A program made the translations under genes and the position numbers. This document shows positions 62,204 through 64,000 of a stretch of DNA of 64,000 nucleotides, in pieces. Source of the stretch: Phytoseiulus persimilis (Eukaryota; Arthropoda; Arachnida; Mesostigmata; Phytoseiidae); the NCBI GenBank assembly GCA_037576195.1, contig CM075101.1:10168001-10232000 (forward strand), given 5' to 3'. The stretch's first letter is position 1. Each line of letters begins with the position of its first letter. A model generated the notes under the pieces. It was not told the DNA's origin. It worked only from the letters and a program-made list of their open reading frames with translations, and searched no databases.

Positions 62204-62722
62204 TCATTGAGCTAGGATTGAGGGCTCGCTTGACGGTGCTCCTGCGATGTTTGGCCGCAGGAGTCCGGGTCGTATGTTGTTCTCCTCTGCGTAATTTCTG
62301 TCCTCCAGCTCGAACCAATCCTCGCGAGTCGCTCCCGGCATCTCGGACTTCGAGAAAATACTCGGACGGTCGAGATTCTTATTCGATTCCAAGACTTCAA
62401 CGTGGGAATGAGGGAGTGGCTCATTCAGCACCGCAATACTCGCTGTATGAGCTCGCCGTGCGATTTTGGTACTTGATCCCAAGCTTCTTCTCCGACCTGT
62501 TGAGGCAGGCGTTCGTTCCTGTGAACCATGGTCGAGATCGATTCTCTCCGTAACCTCGTGATATCCATTCGAGACACGCCAACGATCACCTATCCTGGAT
62601 ATCCCCGAATCCACGGATGCCGCGGTTAGGAGCGTGCGTGTTCGCGTACGGAGAGCATAGTCATCTGAGGACAAGGAAGCGGGGAGCGATCGATCTGGGC
62701 GCACAGCCTCCTTCGATTCCAT
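62204..62722 (-). CDS. Hypothetical 172-aa protein, unknown
   Basis: ATG at 62720-62722 in a GTGCGATGG context opens an uninterrupted frame, Arg/Ser-rich at first (LASSL/RTRTRTLL-type text) and acidic later (SEMPGATREDWFELEDRNYA), to a TGA. The even composition of the second half looks protein-like. No domain recognised. It lies on the same strand as both BTB-like paralogues, between them, and could be a small gene, an exon, or chance. Confidence 0.3.
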   Translation of the reverse strand: MESKEAVRPDRSLPASLSSDDYALRTRTRTLLTAASVDSGISRIGDRWRVSNGYHEVTERIDLDHGSQERTPASTGRRRSLGSSTKIARRAHTASIAVLNEPLPHSHVEVLESNKNLDRPSIFSKSEMPGATREDWFELEDRNYAEENNIRPGLLRPNIAGAPSSEPSILAQ

Positions 62723-63069
62723 CGCACTGAATCCAGAAACTATCCGAAAAACGTTGATCTCGAACTTTTATTCCATGAGTGCGGCATTTTTCCGGCAGGA
62801 TTGGAGATGAGATATTCTGACGAACGACTCCGGAGTTCACGGTTTTAGATTAGTTCTCAGTAGACTATGTAGTCCAAGGCGATAGCGAAAGCTCAGAAAC
62901 GTTGGCGGATCTTACATCAATCGGTAGAAGAAATGTTCTGCACAAGCCGGGGAAACTCTCGAGCAGGTAGAGGCGAGGGCTATCGACGAGGGAGAAGCTT
63001 CCACCAGCGCTGAACAGATTAATGAAGCCTCCAGAAGATTGAAGTTCGTCTAAAGCAGAGTTGGGCAGA

Positions 63070-63725
63070 TTCGAATCTCCTCTGATTCGAATCAGATCGG
63101 ATCAGATGTGATTCGAATCATTTTTGATTCGAATCACGTGATTCGATAGCTTCTGTGTCGAATCATTCTGATTCGAATCATTTCTGATTCGAATCAAGTG
63201 ATTCGATGATCCTGATTCGAATCATTTTTGATTCGAACCAGAGGATTCGAATCATGTTCTGATTCGAATCCCAACTATATATGATCGGCTTAGTTTGTCA
63301 GTTTGTCCGCACATTACTTTCCAACTCTGGAGGGGTGATTCCGAGACCAATCTGAGCATTACTTTCCAACTCTGGAGGGGTGATTCCGGGCTCAATCTGA
63401 GCATTACTTCCCAACTCTGGAGGGGTGATTCCGTGACCAATCTGAGCATTACTTCCCAACTCTGGGAACAACTGGGAAGTAATGCTCAGATTGGTCTCGG
63501 AATCACCCCTCCAGCTTTTGAAAAGTATGGTCAGACTGGTCCCGGACTAAGCCGAGTATATGTAGTAAGGATTCGAATCAGAGTGATTCGAATCGTGTGA
63601 TTCGAATCAGATGATCGATCCTGATTCGACGGTTTTTGATTCGAATCACTTTTGATTCGATGTTTCTCGATTCGAATCAGGTGATTCGAATCAAAAGTGA
63701 TTCGACTCAAAGTGATTCGAATCTG
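63070..63725. repeat. GATTCGAATC-type subterminal repeats of the MITE
   Basis: More than a dozen copies of the palindromic motif GATTCGAATC or close variants flank the internal minisatellite on both sides (63070-63275 and 63570-63725). hAT elements usually carry many short subterminal motifs bound by their transposase; that is family knowledge, and the density here is seen directly. Confidence 0.85.
63303..63545. repeat. 45-bp minisatellite units, inverted, inside the hAT MITE
   Basis: From 63303 to about 63466 three to four units read TTACTTTCCAACTCTGGAGG and onward in the same sense as the 60.65-kb array. After GGGAACAACTGGGAAG the reverse-complement units run to about 63545 (GGTCTCGGAATCACCCCTCC). 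The two halves could fold back on each other. Confidence 0.88.
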
Positions 63726-64000
63726 CCCAACTCTGGTCTAAAGCTTCTGCATTCTGCGTCGCAATCTGGTGATGATAGAGACCGATACGATCGGAACGAG
63801 ATCGCATTTCCATTGCTGGGTCGACGAAGACACGAGAGGACAAACATAAGCTTCCCTGACAGAACCAAACTCTGCGGTTGTTCGGTTTTCGTTTCGTGAG
63901 AAAAATGGAAGAATTCCCTCTTGAGTTCGAGAATATAAGTACTGAACCTTGCATGAGTCCGATCGCAAGCAGATGGCCATCATCCTCGAAATTCATGTGT

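Larger units (their letters stand above)
63056..63735. mobile_element. hAT-type MITE, 680 bp, with 8-bp target duplication
   Basis: Left end CAGAGTTGGGCAGATTCGAA; the right end is its exact reverse complement (TTCGAATCTGCCCAACTCTG) at 63716-63735. Flanking 8-bp duplicates GTCTAAAG lie at 63048-63055 and 63736-63743 and fit the nTnnnnAn preference of hAT transposases. CAGAGTTGGGC is a typical hAT terminus. Subterminal regions are packed with GATTCGAATC-like motifs. The centre holds 45-bp minisatellite units in opposite orientations meeting near 63466. There is no transposase gene, so it is non-autonomous. Confidence 0.93.
62865..64000 (-). pseudogene. Second BTB-like/propeller paralogue, C-terminal part, interrupted by a hAT MITE
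   Basis: Two pieces, 63736-64000 (running off the window) and 62865-63055, align to the C-terminal part of the 59006-60391 gene: FEDDGHLLAIG matches FNYDGDLLVLA, and SAGGSFSL then YLLESFPG match SAGGSFFL and SLLESFPN, to stop TAG at 62865-62867. Between them sits a 680-bp MITE. Leaving the element and one target copy out, the frame is continuous with no stop, so the gene was intact before insertion. With it, translation stops about 18 codons into the element and loses roughly the last 60 residues. It may therefore be a very young pseudogene or a truncated but expressed allele. Confidence 0.85.

Noticed and set aside
63070..63275. GATTCGAATC clusters as a CRISPR-like or operator array
   Set aside because: They are short, irregularly spaced and lie inside the terminal inverted repeats of a MITE, as expected for subterminal motifs.

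Overview
This is eukaryotic nuclear DNA from an intron-dense arthropod genome of medium GC. The Gq-class phospholipase C-beta resembles insect Plc21C. Many short exons with strict GT/AG borders, class II TIR elements and long homopolymer runs suggest a chelicerate, possibly a mesostigmatid (phytoseiid-like) mite. That taxonomic guess is inference; nothing in the window proves it.

Layout. (1) 1-4506: no recognisable coding exon, probably 5' intron/UTR of the next gene; a possible 20-codon leader sits at 255-314. (2) 4507-22586, + strand: phospholipase C-beta, 18 exons rebuilt with consistent splice phases (about 1057 residues visible). It lacks only the N-terminal PH/early EF-hand part, which lies upstream of the window or is unrecognised. 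Its 3' UTR probably runs to an AATAAA at 24555. (3) About 24.6-32.5 kb: lower-GC region with a TIR element (27209-27472), a 45-bp minisatellite (27556-27778) and weak minus-strand ORFs. (4) About 32.5-55.32 kb, - strand: one very large secreted-protein gene. It has a signal peptide, an EAR/EPTP-like beta-propeller, a coiled linker, a long run of repeats built on an (I/V/L)NG(V/L) motif, a second coiled segment, and a second EAR-like propeller. Most exons were placed with exact splice sites and matching phases; some between 53.9 and 51.4 kb, near 49-50 kb, and below 36.2 kb remain unresolved. (5) 55.3-59.0 kb: nothing firmly coding. (6) 59006-60391, - strand: an intronless BTB-like/propeller gene. 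(7) 62865-64000, - strand: a tandem paralogue of that gene, split by a 680-bp hAT-type MITE with perfect 8-bp target duplications.

How the parts relate. Phospholipase C-beta is a cytoplasmic Gq effector; the big minus-strand protein would be extracellular; nothing links them in one pathway. The repeat landscape is linked internally: the same 45-bp unit occurs in a free array (60.65-60.98 kb), in the hAT MITE and at the 27.2-27.8 kb TIR locus, so it appears to have spread with transposable elements. The most novel material is the propeller-NG-repeat-propeller protein and the mobile 45-bp satellite.
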